From positions 52,376 through 116,375 of the forward strand of contig NZ_LAYY01000100.1 in assembly GCF_000986785.1 (NCBI RefSeq): DNA of 64,000 nucleotides, written 5' to 3'. This DNA comes from Mesobacillus campisalis. GTDB taxonomy: Bacteria; Bacillota; Bacilli; Bacillales; Cytobacillaceae. Position numbers and translations under genes: made by a program. Below, one piece after another: positions 54,107 through 62,709 of the stretch (positions are counted from its first letter, which is position 1; each line of letters starts with the position of its first letter). The notes under the pieces were generated by a model. That model saw only the letters and a list, made by a program, of their open reading frames with translations, made no database searches and was not told the DNA's origin.

Positions 54107-54875
54107 ATGGCTTCACAATTCCAAGGGCGAGGTTGATATCTTTGCGGATGCTTTCTGTGTCTTCATAGCACGCGTCGATGCCCAGCAACCTTTTAATCAG
54201 CCTCCTGCTTTCATCACTCATCGTCAATTCCTCAAGCCAGCTTTTGCGTTTGCTCGCCTTCCCTTCAAACTGGGAATACAGCAAAAATAACAGCGTTTCC
54301 CCCAGGTCAAAAAAATCATCCTGTCTTCTGGCCTGGAGTTCCTCCCAACTCTCTGGATCCCCCACTTTTGCAAGGCCAAAGTCAATAAGGAACACTTCTT
54401 CATTCTCGATGATAATATTTGGCGGCCTTATGTCTCCATGAAAAATGTTCTGGCCATGAAGGTATTCAACAATCGCTGCCAGCTCTGATAATATCATCAA
54501 GGACTCCCGCTCAGTGAACGTTTGTCCCTCTGAAAACAGCTTATCCTCCAAATTGCTCCCCTCTATATGCTGCATCACATAAAACGGCCGCCCATCGAAA
54601 GTGGAATGGTGAATCAGGCCAGGCACCCGCTTATGCCCAATCTTCGCCACCAGCTCGACTTCCTGTTGAAAACGGGCTATCTCCTTTACATTTCCTGCTT
54701 TGCTTGGGCGAAGCTGTTTCAAGGCAAACAGCTCTTGCGAATGGATATCTTTGCACAGATAGACTATGCCGTATCCGCCGCCGCCAAAACACTCTTCAAT
54801 TTTATAGCCAGGAGGAAAGACGGTGCCATCTTTAAGCGGCCTGTCATAGATCCACTTTTTTAATTGTTTGTACAC
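54105..54875 (-). CDS. Serine/threonine protein kinase (YbdM/YrzF-like)
   Basis: About 256 residues, a Hanks-type kinase without membrane anchor or PASTA domains. The Gly loop is FGGGGYGIVY, the ATP-binding Lys lies in FALKQL, the catalytic loop is HGDIRPPN (Gly in place of Arg of HRD, so an RD-minus type), and the Mg-binding loop is IDFGLAKVG. All catalytic residues are kept. It resembles the small soluble B. subtilis kinases YbdM and YrzF. The frame opens at 54896 with TTG; GGAAGG lies about 12 bases before a GTG at 54875, which I prefer with little certainty. Confidence 0.85.
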   Translation of the reverse strand: MYKQLKKWIYDRPLKDGTVFPPGYKIEECFGGGGYGIVYLCKDIHSQELFALKQLRPSKAGNVKEIARFQQEVELVAKIGHKRVPGLIHHSTFDGRPFYVMQHIEGSNLEDKLFSEGQTFTERESLMILSELAAIVEYLHGQNIFHGDIRPPNIIIENEEVFLIDFGLAKVGDPESWEELQARRQDDFFDLGETLLFLLYSQFEGKASKRKSWLEELTMSDESRRLIKRLLGIDACYEDTESIRKDINLALGIVKP

Positions 54876-55042
54876 CCTGTGGGCACATCCTTCCAAATTA
54901 ACTGAGGTTTGTCGCTACTGTCTAGTTCATTATAATAGAAATAATTTAAGTGGCGATGATTCTGGGACAGTTTCTGCTTCCACAGCAAACTTAAGGCAAA
55001 AAAAGTCCTGGCAAGATCAATTAGGCTATGCGGCTGAAAATC

Positions 55043-55070
55043 GAGGCAGCAGAACCGTCCCCATGCCTCA
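55043..55070. repeat. GAACCGTCCCC repeat, single arm, copy 11
   Basis: GAGGCAGCAGAACCGTCCCC about 105 bases upstream of the SpoIID/LytB-like gene. Confidence 0.75.
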
Positions 55071-55176
55071 AATATTTACCAACAATTGGCGATTGCTGTC
55101 TATTTTTGTATAGAATACTATTATTTTGTAATGGTATATTATGAATATAATAGAGATTTGAGGAAGGGGTATCATT

Positions 55177-57681
55177 TTGGAGGGATTGAAGAGGTTATTT
55201 TTGTTGGCTTTGTCACTGCTCCTGGTTATTTCAGTTATTCCTGCGCCTTTTGTTTCAGCTTCCGAGGCACCGGAGCCTATGGTTCGTGTCAAGCTTACCA
55301 ACTCCCAGTATGTTGGCAGCAAATCATCTTTGACGCTGATACCGGAAACTAAGTATTCTACGAATCTATCCAACGTTACTCTTGAAGCCAACCAGACTTA
55401 TAATGTGAGGACCAATGGCACTAATGTTGACCTTATGAAAGGCTCGCAGCTTCTTGGAAGTGCAGCACAAATCGAGATAAAGCCCCAAACAGGAAAAGGC
55501 CCCCTCTCAATCAATGGACATCTATATTTGGGAAGCTTCAGCTTTACGAACGAAAACGGCAAGTTTGTCCGTCCCTTCAATACAATTGGCATCGAGGACT
55601 ATTTAAAAGGCGTCGTCCCTGCTGAAATGCCCGCTTTATGGAATATGGAGGCATTAAAATCACAGGCTGTAGCAGCGCGAACCTATGCGATGGGTTATGT
55701 AAATAAAACTCCTGATGACACCATTAACTTCCAGGTGTATGCTGGCTATAAATGGCATCAGCGTGCCACGCAGGCAGTGGAAGCGACAGAAGGCCAAGTG
55801 ATTGCTTATAACGGCAATTCCATAAATTCCGATGCATTATTTTCATCCAGCAACGGAGGTAGAACCGAATCAAACGCGAATGTTTGGGGAGGTACGCAGC
55901 GTGCCTACCTGAAGGTGAAGGAAGACCCATTCGACCCGAAAACGGTTTGGTCTTTTAATATGAAGAAGCAGCAGATTGATACCTCTAAACTTGACCTATC
56001 AAAGGCCGACGCATGGTGGGCCGCCACTAACGAAGTCGAGCAAACAAAAGTCATCACCAACATCAAGACCTGGATAAAGGCAAACGGATACGCCGGCAAA
56101 GATGTGAAGGTTACGGCTGTTCCTGTTCTGTCACTGGGAGGAACAAAGTCTGGCGGCCGCGTGAGCACAGGTACCATCCATATTGATTTCCTGGTGAAGG
56201 AACCAGGAAAGGCCCTGGAGCAAACAATCAAGCTCGAAAATGTATCGGCCTCAAGAATCCGGGCGATTATCGGCCTTGACCTGATGAAAAGCTACCTGGT
56301 CGACTCCGTCGATACAGCAAGCGATACGATCAAAGTTTCAGGCAAAGGGTACGGACATGGTGTCGGACTCAGCCAGTATGGCGCGAAGAAAGCAGGAGAA
56401 TTAGGGAAAACCTATCAGGAAATCCTCGCTTTTTACTTTGAGGGAACGACGCTGAAAAAAATGTACAAGACAGCAGCCGATATCACTGCACCGGTCACCC
56501 CGGACCCGGCCCCAGCCATCCCGGCACCGGCTCCAGTTCCAGTTACACCACCGGCAGCACCAGCCCCTGTCCCTGCAAAGGATGAAACAGCACCAATCAT
56601 TAATGAGATAAAAACAGCTTTTGACGCAAAATCGAACCTTGTAAATGTAAGCTTTGCAACCAATGAAGCTGCTAAAATATCGATCCAGGTGCTGGATCTG
56701 AACGGAAAAGTAGTCGCTACTATTTTGAATGTCGTTCAAAAACCAACAGGTGCACAAACCGCATCCTGGAACGTGGCGAACGTAAACAACGGGAAGTACG
56801 CATTTGTGATCAGTGCCGAGGATGCGAGCAGCAACAAAGCTGCCGTGACCACGCCTTTCACCATTAAGAAGCCTGCTCCGAAGGACACTGTCGCGCCAAC
56901 AATCAAAAATGCAGCGACTTCCTATGACGCAAAAACACAGAGAGTTTCTCTCAAGTATGAAATCAATGAACCTTCTAAAATGACTATCCAGGTGAAAGAC
57001 CTGAATGGGAAAGTAGTCGCTACCATTTTGAATGGCGTTCAAAACCAAGCAGGTGCCCAAACCGCAACCTGGAACGTTGCGAACGTAAACAATGGGAAAT
57101 ACACATTTGTGATCAGTGCTGAGGATGCGAGCAGCAACAAGGCTGCCGTGACCACATCTTTCACCATTAAGAAGCCTGCTCCGAAGGACACTGTCGCGCC
57201 AACCATCAAAAATACAGCGACTTCCTATGATGCAAAAACACAGAAAGCATTTCTCAAGTATGAAATCAACGAAGATGCTAAAATGACCATTGTCGTGAAG
57301 GATTCAAAAGGGAAAACAGTGGCGACTCCAGCCAATAACCTGGCTGTCAAAAAGGGAATCCGCTGGGCATCATGGGATGCATCCAAGCTGGCCAACGGCA
57401 CGTATTCCATCGCCATCACGGCCGTGGATTCAAGTAATAATAAGCGCAGCATGACGGTTGCCCAAAAATTGGCTAAGCCCGCACCTAAGAAAATGACAGG
57501 CAAAGTAACAGCCACAACCCTTAATGTCCGGGCAACAGCATCAACCACAGGGAAAGTGATCGGTACGGTAAAAAAGAACCAGACCATCACCATCCTTTCA
57601 AAAGAAGGAACATGGTACAAGATTGAATTCCAAAAGCGAACAGGATATGTCCACGCCAACTACGTTTCCAATGTGAAATAG
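55177..57681 (+). CDS. SpoIID/LytB domain protein with FlgD-like repeats and SH3
   Basis: An 834-residue secreted wall protein. Signal peptide 1-29. A SpoIID/LytB domain (about 75-420) contains GIEDYLKGVVPAEMPALWNMEALKSQAVAARTYAM, with the conserved catalytic-type Glu, and GYGHGVGLSQYGAK. A Pro/Ala linker (about 435-465) follows, then three FlgD-Ig-like repeats (about 470-770) and a C-terminal bacterial SH3 domain (about 775-834, VTATTLNVRATASTTGKVIGTV). SpoIID-type enzymes are lytic transglycosylases acting on denuded glycan; SH3b binds the wall. TTG start, with AGGAAGGGG 7 bases upstream. Two of the repeats are nearly identical. Confidence 0.9.
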   Translation: MEGLKRLFLLALSLLLVISVIPAPFVSASEAPEPMVRVKLTNSQYVGSKSSLTLIPETKYSTNLSNVTLEANQTYNVRTNGTNVDLMKGSQLLGSAAQIEIKPQTGKGPLSINGHLYLGSFSFTNENGKFVRPFNTIGIEDYLKGVVPAEMPALWNMEALKSQAVAARTYAMGYVNKTPDDTINFQVYAGYKWHQRATQAVEATEGQVIAYNGNSINSDALFSSSNGGRTESNANVWGGTQRAYLKVKEDPFDPKTVWSFNMKKQQIDTSKLDLSKADAWWAATNEVEQTKVITNIKTWIKANGYAGKDVKVTAVPVLSLGGTKSGGRVSTGTIHIDFLVKEPGKALEQTIKLENVSASRIRAIIGLDLMKSYLVDSVDTASDTIKVSGKGYGHGVGLSQYGAKKAGELGKTYQEILAFYFEGTTLKKMYKTAADITAPVTPDPAPAIPAPAPVPVTPPAAPAPVPAKDETAPIINEIKTAFDAKSNLVNVSFATNEAAKISIQVLDLNGKVVATILNVVQKPTGAQTASWNVANVNNGKYAFVISAEDASSNKAAVTTPFTIKKPAPKDTVAPTIKNAATSYDAKTQRVSLKYEINEPSKMTIQVKDLNGKVVATILNGVQNQAGAQTATWNVANVNNGKYTFVISAEDASSNKAAVTTSFTIKKPAPKDTVAPTIKNTATSYDAKTQKAFLKYEINEDAKMTIVVKDSKGKTVATPANNLAVKKGIRWASWDASKLANGTYSIAITAVDSSNNKRSMTVAQKLAKPAPKKMTGKVTATTLNVRATASTTGKVIGTVKKNQTITILSKEGTWYKIEFQKRTGYVHANYVSNVK
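56590..57190 (+). repeat. Tandem near-identical coding repeats
   Basis: Within the SpoIID/LytB gene, two units of about 303 bases (starting near 56583 and 56886) share long identical tracts, for example GATGCGAGCAGCAACAAAGC-type segments and the whole AAGAAGCCTGCTCCGAAGGA junction. A third unit starts near 57189 and diverges after about 60 bases. This indicates recent in-frame duplication or gene conversion. Confidence 0.8.
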
Positions 57682-57704
57682 AAGGACGGTTCTGCTACTT
57701 CATC
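57681..57704. repeat. GAACCGTCCCC repeat, left arm, copy 12a
   Basis: GAAGGACGGTTCTGCTACTTC starts at the stop codon of the SpoIID/LytB gene; its right partner is at 57783-57812. Confidence 0.6.
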
Positions 57705-57719
57705 AAAAATTCACATTAT

Positions 57720-57755
57720 CCAAGAGGGTGTCCATCCGGGCACCCTTTTTGACCT
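57720..57755 (+). terminator. Terminator of SpoIID/LytB gene
   Basis: GGGTGTCC-ATCC-GGGCACCC followed by TTTTT. Confidence 0.85.
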
Positions 57756-57782
57756 TCCAATAACTGGTCGGTTGGCCTCTAA

Positions 57783-57812
57783 ATGAGGGACGAGAAACCG
57801 TCCCCACGCTCT
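57783..57812. repeat. GAACCGTCCCC repeat, right arm, copy 12b
   Basis: ATGAGGGACGAGAAACCGTCCCC with an extra A in the core. It is separated from its left arm by about 80 bases containing the terminator. Confidence 0.65.
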
Positions 57813-57879
57813 ACCCTGACTATATACACAGTCTTAAAGACACAGATTAATAAACTCGTAATGGAACCTATATGGCTTT

Positions 57880-57918
57880 TTTACAGGCGATTAACGAGAG
57901 ATTTCCATTCCTTTGTTA
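57880..57918 (+). promoter_or_regulatory. Candidate PhoP box of phosphatase operon
   Basis: TTTACA, TTAACG, TTTCCA and TTGTTA start at 57880, 57891, 57902 and 57913, each 11 bases apart, the periodicity of PhoP boxes. The two downstream genes encode secreted phosphate-releasing enzymes. Confidence 0.5.
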
Positions 57919-57960
57919 CCCTCTAGTAGAAATGAAAACTTTCTTCGGGAGGAATGTAAA

Positions 57961-58839
57961 TTGGTAAGAGCAAGAAGCAGAAAAAGATGGATTAGAAAGA
58001 CACTCAGTTTGGTTACGGCGGTGCTGGTGCTCCTTTTGGGGTTAGGCAATAGCGCCTTCGCCCAGGAAACCCGCTTTGAAAATGGGAACCCGATGAACGT
58101 TGAGGTGATGTCCTTTAATATTCATCACGCTGTCGGAGAAGACAATGTTTTAGACTTGGAGCGCATTGCGAAAACCATTGAAGAATCCGGCACAGATATT
58201 GTCGGGTTGCAAGAGGTGGATAACCACTGGTCCAGCCGCAGTGATTTTCAGGACCAGGCCAAGTGGCTTGCAGAACGCCTTGGGATGTTTTACACCTATG
58301 GTGCAAACCTCGACTTTGAGCCTTTAAATGATGGCGACGAGCGCCGTCAGTATGGTACAGCTATTTTAAGCAAATACCCAATCATTAATTCGCAGAACCA
58401 TCCTTTGACGAAAATCGGAAACACCGAGCAGCGCGGCCTTTTAGAAGCGACCATCAATGTAAAGGGAAATCACTTGCACTTTTATAACACCCACCTGGCG
58501 CTTACTTCTGCGGAGCGCGAAATACAAATTCGCGAAATCGTGGAAATTGCCAGCCAATCGGAGGGTTCAAAAGTTATTTTAGGAGATTTAAATGCAACCC
58601 CTGAAAGCAATGAAATGAAGTCCATGTACGCTAACTATGTCGATGTATTCGCAAATCAGCCGGCTGCTTATACATATTCCGCCGAAAACCCAACAAGGCG
58701 AATTGATTATATCTTTACATCCAGTGACATCGAAACCGTCAATGCAGAAGTCATCCAAAGCCTAGCCTCCGACCACCTGCCAATCACTGCTGAAATCGTA
58801 CTCGACCGCGAGCAGCCTTACTTTAACGGAAGCAAATAA
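57961..58839 (+). CDS. Secreted endonuclease/exonuclease/phosphatase family protein
   Basis: About 292 residues. Signal peptide about 1-35 (ending SAFAQ). An EEP domain follows: VEVMSFNIHH, IVGLQEVDNHW (metal Glu), RRQYGTAILSKYPI, HFYNTHLAL, VILGDLNATPES (Asp/Asn) and ASDHLPITAEI (catalytic Asp-His). Relatives are DNases, sphingomyelinases, inositol phosphatases and metallophosphodiesterases. The cellular partner gene is a phosphoesterase, so a phosphate-scavenging DNase or lipid/phosphodiester hydrolase is likely. GGGAGG precedes TTG at 57961. The gene is 27 bases upstream of the next one. Confidence 0.9.
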   Translation: MVRARSRKRWIRKTLSLVTAVLVLLLGLGNSAFAQETRFENGNPMNVEVMSFNIHHAVGEDNVLDLERIAKTIEESGTDIVGLQEVDNHWSSRSDFQDQAKWLAERLGMFYTYGANLDFEPLNDGDERRQYGTAILSKYPIINSQNHPLTKIGNTEQRGLLEATINVKGNHLHFYNTHLALTSAEREIQIREIVEIASQSEGSKVILGDLNATPESNEMKSMYANYVDVFANQPAAYTYSAENPTRRIDYIFTSSDIETVNAEVIQSLASDHLPITAEIVLDREQPYFNGSK

Positions 58840-58866
58840 TCTTATCCATAACAAGAGAGGAGAATC

Positions 58867-59799
58867 ATGATGTTGAAAAAAAGAAGTTTTGGAACCAAGT
58901 TGAAAGTCCTTACGGCGGCGGCTGCACTGGGAATGGCCCTAACCGCTGCAAGCCCCGCCGCGTTCGCAAAAAGCGAGGAAAAGCCCAAGTTCGAATTTGG
59001 CCTCGTTCCGGATGCCCAGTATTGTGACTGCGACATTAACGGAACCCGCTATTACAGCAACTCCTTGGACAAGTTGAAGGAAGCCGCCCAGACTTTTAAC
59101 TCTGAAAAGGTGGATTTCACTGTGCAGACGGGCGATTTTATCGACCGGAACCTTTCGAGCTTCTCGGATATCCTTCCAATCTTCAACCTGATTGAAGGGC
59201 CTAAATACCATGTCCTTGGCAATCACGACTTCCCTGTTACAACGGACGAAGTGGTCGACATTCTCGGGATGCCGAACCAATACTATGATTTCAAGCATAA
59301 AAACTGGCGCTTCGTTGTGCTCGATACCAACGATCTTAGCCTCTATGCTAACGCCGAAGGTTCCGAAAAGCATCAGGAAGCCCAGGAAATGTACAATACA
59401 TTGAAAGAGAATAATGAAATCAACGCCCAAACTTGGAATGGCGGAATCAGCGAGGAACAGCTGACATGGCTGCGTGGAGTCCTCCAGAAGGCAGAGCAGC
59501 GGAACGAAAAAGTAGTGGTCATTGGCCATATGCCTGTCTATCCGGACAATAACCATAACGTGTGGAACGACGAAGCGGTAATCGCGGAGCTTGAGGCTGT
59601 CAGAAATGTCGTGGCCTATTTCAATGGACACAACCATGCCGGCAATTATGCCGTGAAAAATGGGATCCACTATGTAAACCTGAAGGGAATGGTGGAAACG
59701 GATGACACCAACTCCTACTCCATCGTCCAAGTGTACAAGGATCGCCTCGAAGTGGATGGCTATGGACGTGAAACAGACCGTGTTTTAAAAATTCAATAG
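58867..59799 (+). CDS. Secreted calcineurin-like metallophosphoesterase
   Basis: A 310-residue protein with a signal peptide (about 1-36, ending AAFAK). The metallophosphoesterase motifs are FGLVPDAQYCD (D-x-Q in place of D-x-H), TGDFIDR, LGNHDFP, VIGHMPVYPDN and NGHNHAGNY. The D-x-Q-Y form is shared with ADPRibase-Mn/CDP-alcohol phosphohydrolase-like enzymes, which hydrolyse nucleotide diphosphate derivatives. Second gene of the operon behind the EEP gene; GAGAGGAG precedes the ATG. A strong terminator follows. Confidence 0.9.
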   Translation: MMLKKRSFGTKLKVLTAAAALGMALTAASPAAFAKSEEKPKFEFGLVPDAQYCDCDINGTRYYSNSLDKLKEAAQTFNSEKVDFTVQTGDFIDRNLSSFSDILPIFNLIEGPKYHVLGNHDFPVTTDEVVDILGMPNQYYDFKHKNWRFVVLDTNDLSLYANAEGSEKHQEAQEMYNTLKENNEINAQTWNGGISEEQLTWLRGVLQKAEQRNEKVVVIGHMPVYPDNNHNVWNDEAVIAELEAVRNVVAYFNGHNHAGNYAVKNGIHYVNLKGMVETDDTNSYSIVQVYKDRLEVDGYGRETDRVLKIQ

Positions 59800-59803
59800 G
59801 AAC

Positions 59804-59843
59804 AAAAAAGACTCTCTTCCACACTTAAGAAGAGAGTCTTTCT
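59804..59843. terminator. Terminator of phosphatase operon
   Basis: AAAGACTCTCTTC-CACACTTA-AGAAGAGAGTCTTT then CTTTT. Confidence 0.9.
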
Positions 59844-59864
59844 TTTACCAAAATAGAAATACAC

Positions 59865-60404
59865 CTATTCTTCTTTATCCGGCCGCCCGGAAAGTTCCTT
59901 ATAAGCGATAACCTTTAAGGCTTGTATCTCCTCTTCCGATAATTTGCTTTGTATCTCTGCCATGATTTGTTCCCGATTGGCGCTACCTTCCTCCACTTCC
60001 GTATGTATTTCCTGGATGCGGGTCAAACCCACCTTCTTGATCAAAACCCTGGCCGCTTCTTCTTTCGTTGTGAACGGCAGTTCTTCTTCATTCGCATCCG
60101 CTTCCCTGCTTGGCTGGGCGGTATTTTCATATTCTGCTGTTTCTGGTGCCACTGCAGATACCTCCTTGGAGTTGTCCTTTCCCGCGATTGGCACTGCTTG
60201 TTCTAAAAACTTTTGCACTTCAGGATCCTTTTCAATGCTTTCCTTCCATTCCTCCAAGTGTTCGCTTCCCTCTAATGTCTGTGTTAGCTTTTCAGTGATT
60301 TTATCAGAAGCCAGATCCGTCCCCCAATAATATACTCCTATAGGCAAGATGCAACATGCAAAAATCATTGCGAAACCAACTAATCTTCTTTTCTTCACCT
60401 TCAT
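59865..60404 (-). CDS. Membrane-anchored hypothetical protein
   Basis: A 179-residue protein with a basic N-terminus (MKVKKRRLV), one hydrophobic helix (about 9-27) and a long hydrophilic, acidic external part. It contains coil-like helices (DKITEKLTQTLEGSEHLEEWKESIEKDPEVQKFLEQA) and a C-terminal helical bundle (TTKEEAARVLIKKVGLTRIQEIHTEVEEGSANREQIMAEIQSKLSEEEIQALKVIAYKEL). I do not recognise the family; the C-terminal part resembles those of sporulation- or envelope-linked Bacillus proteins. GGAGGATGA lies before the start. Confidence 0.72.
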   Translation of the reverse strand: MKVKKRRLVGFAMIFACCILPIGVYYWGTDLASDKITEKLTQTLEGSEHLEEWKESIEKDPEVQKFLEQAVPIAGKDNSKEVSAVAPETAEYENTAQPSREADANEEELPFTTKEEAARVLIKKVGLTRIQEIHTEVEEGSANREQIMAEIQSKLSEEEIQALKVIAYKELSGRPDKEE

Positions 60405-60473
60405 CCTCCTTTTAGCTCTACTTTAATTTTACACATCCTTCCAGAAAAATAACTAGTCTTAAAGAAGGGTTTT

Positions 60474-60500
60474 GATGCATGGGGACGGTTCTCCTGTTTC
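60474..60500. repeat. GAACCGTCCCC repeat, single arm, copy 13
   Basis: TGATGCATGGGGACGGTTCTC upstream of the 59865-60404 gene. Confidence 0.75.
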
Positions 60501-60650
60501 AAAAAAGAAACTGGCAGGCATAAGACAGTAGAGAGACTAGTCAAGGAGTGACAGTTGCCGACATATCCATTCAAAATAATAGATATTTCTCGGGAAATTG
60601 TTGGAATTTGAAATACAGTAAAACCTCTTTGTGGATTTGAATAATAAGCT

Positions 60651-60866
60651 TGTATCGCCCCGCGATACGACAAACTGCGGCTCAACCTTGTGTCGCCCCC
60701 CCTCCTCTTAGATCCCCAATTTTTATTTGTCCGATACGTAAATCTACTGCTATTTCTCTGACGATGGTGCTCATATCGCCCACCGCTATATCTCTTATGA
60801 TTTCGCTCGTATCGTGCACCGATATGGCGCTGTACTGCCTGAACAGTTATATCGTCATGCGATACG
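60651..60866. repeat. GATAT(A/G)GC-type degenerate repeat cluster (F)
   Basis: On the minus strand GATATAACTG, GATACGAGCG, GATATAGCGG, GATATGAGCA and GAAATAGCAG start at 60853, 60813, 60792, 60777 and 60756; intervals are 40, 21, 15 and 21. Further GATAC and GTGTCGCC copies lie to the left. It resembles the 21-bp arrays but is less regular. Confidence 0.5.
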
Positions 60867-61072
60867 GTTTTGGAACCGGTAAAGCACAACTTTAAAGTCG
60901 TTCAAAATCAAAGGTTGCATCTTAATGTTACCCCCTACCTGTCTCGTCCGCAGAAACAAAAGGTAACTCCCCAGGCAACTTAGTCTAATAGTCTCATTTT
61001 CCTGTTTATGAAAGGGTTTTCAAAGCGCAGATAGAACTTTCTAATGGATGTACATATCAAAGGAGGTTAATA

Positions 61073-62431
61073 GTGTTGAAAAAGGCGAAGAAAAAGACGG
61101 CAGTGCTTTTATCGACTATTTTACTAGCTTCATCGTTTTCGGTTGTAGCCGCTCCGTTGGCCCAGCCTGTTGAGGCGGCCGAGACGAAGGCTGTAAACCC
61201 TAGTGCCAAAGCACATGACCAGAAAGTGATTGCCAGAGTGAGCACCGAACGGATGTTTGAAGATGCCCGCTATCTGGCAGAAACAATTGGCCCCCGGGTG
61301 ACCGGGACGGAAGGCGAACAAAAAGCGGCTGAATTCATTCTGGAACGACTCGCTTCCTATGGTTATGAAGTAGAAACACAGGAATTCGGCATCCCCGATA
61401 AAGGGGTTGGGCACCTACAGACAAGCGACAACAAAGAGGTGCTCGTTACTATTCCGGCTGGTTCAGGCGGGACGCCGAATGATGGAATTACAGCCGGTCT
61501 GTTTGATGCTGGCTTAGGTAAGGCTGGAGACTTCACCCCTGAGGCAAAAGGAAAGATCGCCCTTATCGCCCGTGGAGGAATAACCTTCGCCGAAAAGGTT
61601 AACAACGCCATCCAGGCAGGAGCAGCTGGTGTCCTCATCTACAATAACGTTGATGCGCTGGCTCCTTTAAATCCATCGCTTGGGGGCACAAGTTTTGATA
61701 TTCCAGTCGGAGGAATTACAAAGGAAAGCGGCGAGGCTTTGCTAAAGGATGTGGCCGCAGCAAACAAAACGGTAAACTTTAATGTTCAGCTGCTGAAAAA
61801 TGTGAAATCGCAAAACATCATCGCATCCAGAACGCCAGAGAAGGGCAGCAATCATGAGATTATCTACGTTTCCGCCCACTTCGACAGCGTTCCATTTGCA
61901 CCTGGTGCCAGCGATAATGCTTCCGGTACGGCGGTTGCGCTTGAATTGGCGCGTGTCTTAAAGAGCTATCCAATCGATAAGGAAATCCGGTTCGTCTTTG
62001 TTGGGGCAGAGGAAATCGGATTGGTCGGCTCCAAGTACTATGCGAATCAATTAAACGAGGAGGAGCTTAAACGAAGCCTTGTCAACTTCAATATGGACAT
62101 GGTGGGCACTGCCTGGGAAAACGCTACGGCCATCTATATGAATACGATAGACGGCAAGGCCAATATCGCCACCGATACAGCACTGGCAACGGCTGAGCGG
62201 ATTGGGACCCCTTCAGAACTGATTCTTTACCAGCGAGGTGCCTCGGACCACCAGTCCTTTTATGATGTCGGAATCCCAGCGGTGAACTTCATCCGCCGAG
62301 AACCAGGAACAGCAGCGCTGGAGCCATACTACCACACCCCGCTCGACACAATGAAATATTTAAGCGCTGAACGCCTGAAAGAAGCAGGAGACCTTGTAGG
62401 AGCATCCATTTACAGTTTAATACGAAATTAA
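61073..62431 (+). CDS. Secreted M28 family aminopeptidase with PA domain
   Basis: A 452-residue paralog of the gene at 16514. The signal peptide is about 1-35. A PA domain lies at about 130-230 (GKIALIARGGITFAEKVNNAIQAGAAGVLIYNN). Zinc ligands are in VSAHFDSVPFAPGASDNASG, GAEEIGLVGSKYY and SDHQSFYDVGIPAVNF. The two enzymes share the opening DQKVIARVSTERMFEDARYLAETIGPR. It acts outside the cell, trimming N-termini. It starts with GTG six bases after AGGAGG. A full palindromic repeat follows directly after the stop and may serve as its terminator. Confidence 0.92.
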   Translation: MLKKAKKKTAVLLSTILLASSFSVVAAPLAQPVEAAETKAVNPSAKAHDQKVIARVSTERMFEDARYLAETIGPRVTGTEGEQKAAEFILERLASYGYEVETQEFGIPDKGVGHLQTSDNKEVLVTIPAGSGGTPNDGITAGLFDAGLGKAGDFTPEAKGKIALIARGGITFAEKVNNAIQAGAAGVLIYNNVDALAPLNPSLGGTSFDIPVGGITKESGEALLKDVAAANKTVNFNVQLLKNVKSQNIIASRTPEKGSNHEIIYVSAHFDSVPFAPGASDNASGTAVALELARVLKSYPIDKEIRFVFVGAEEIGLVGSKYYANQLNEEELKRSLVNFNMDMVGTAWENATAIYMNTIDGKANIATDTALATAERIGTPSELILYQRGASDHQSFYDVGIPAVNFIRREPGTAALEPYYHTPLDTMKYLSAERLKEAGDLVGASIYSLIRN

Positions 62432-62432
62432 A

Positions 62433-62492
62433 ACGCGGGGACGGTTCTCCTGCTTCCATAAAGGAAAGCGGGAGAACCGTCCCCCTGCCTCA
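62433..62492. repeat. GAACCGTCCCC palindromic repeat, full, copy 14
   Basis: CGGGGACGGTTCTCCTGCTTC and GCGGGAGAACCGTCCCC flank a 10-base loop, touching the stop codons of both convergent neighbours. Confidence 0.88.
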
Positions 62493-62690
62493 TTCAAGCT
62501 CACTCCATAATGGCGGAAGTCCATGCTCACTCATGAATTCGTCAAAGCGACGAGCATTTTCCTCGTTCATTTCAACCCCTTCCAGCCAGATTGTATCGCA
62601 TTCATCACAAATAAAGATGGTGCGATTTAATTTTTTAACCTCTGCCTTGCGCACAATCCCCTGGCCATCACAAAATGGACATTCCGCCAT
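62490..62690 (-). CDS. Small zinc-ribbon protein
   Basis: 66 residues, MAECPFCDGQGIVRKAEVKKLNRTIFICDECDTIWLEG. Two CxxC pairs (CPFC and CDEC) make a zinc ribbon, and a short acidic helix follows (NEENARRFDEFMSEHGLPPLW). GGAGG stands 10 bases before the ATG at 62690. The frame stays open upstream over the repeat and into uppP, but that is not coding. A DNA- or protein-binding adaptor role is possible; no family name recognised. Confidence 0.78.
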   Translation of the reverse strand: MAECPFCDGQGIVRKAEVKKLNRTIFICDECDTIWLEGVEMNEENARRFDEFMSEHGLPPLWSELE

Positions 62691-62709
62691 TTGGCCCAAA
62701 CCTCCTCTA

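Larger units (their letters stand above)
60405..61072. other. Intergenic region with GATAT-rich repeats
   Basis: 668 bases between divergent genes. It contains a GAACCGTCCCC-family arm (60474-60500), a cluster of GATATNGCG-type motifs on the minus strand (60650-60870) and the promoter and ribosome site of the M28 gene (AGGAGG at 61061). The minus-strand open frame through this area lacks coding features. Confidence 0.55.

Noticed and set aside
60401..60889. Minus-strand open frame of 162 codons
   Set aside because: It covers intergenic repeat cluster F and a GAACCGTCCCC arm; Arg/His/Tyr-rich low-complexity translation, no ribosome site.
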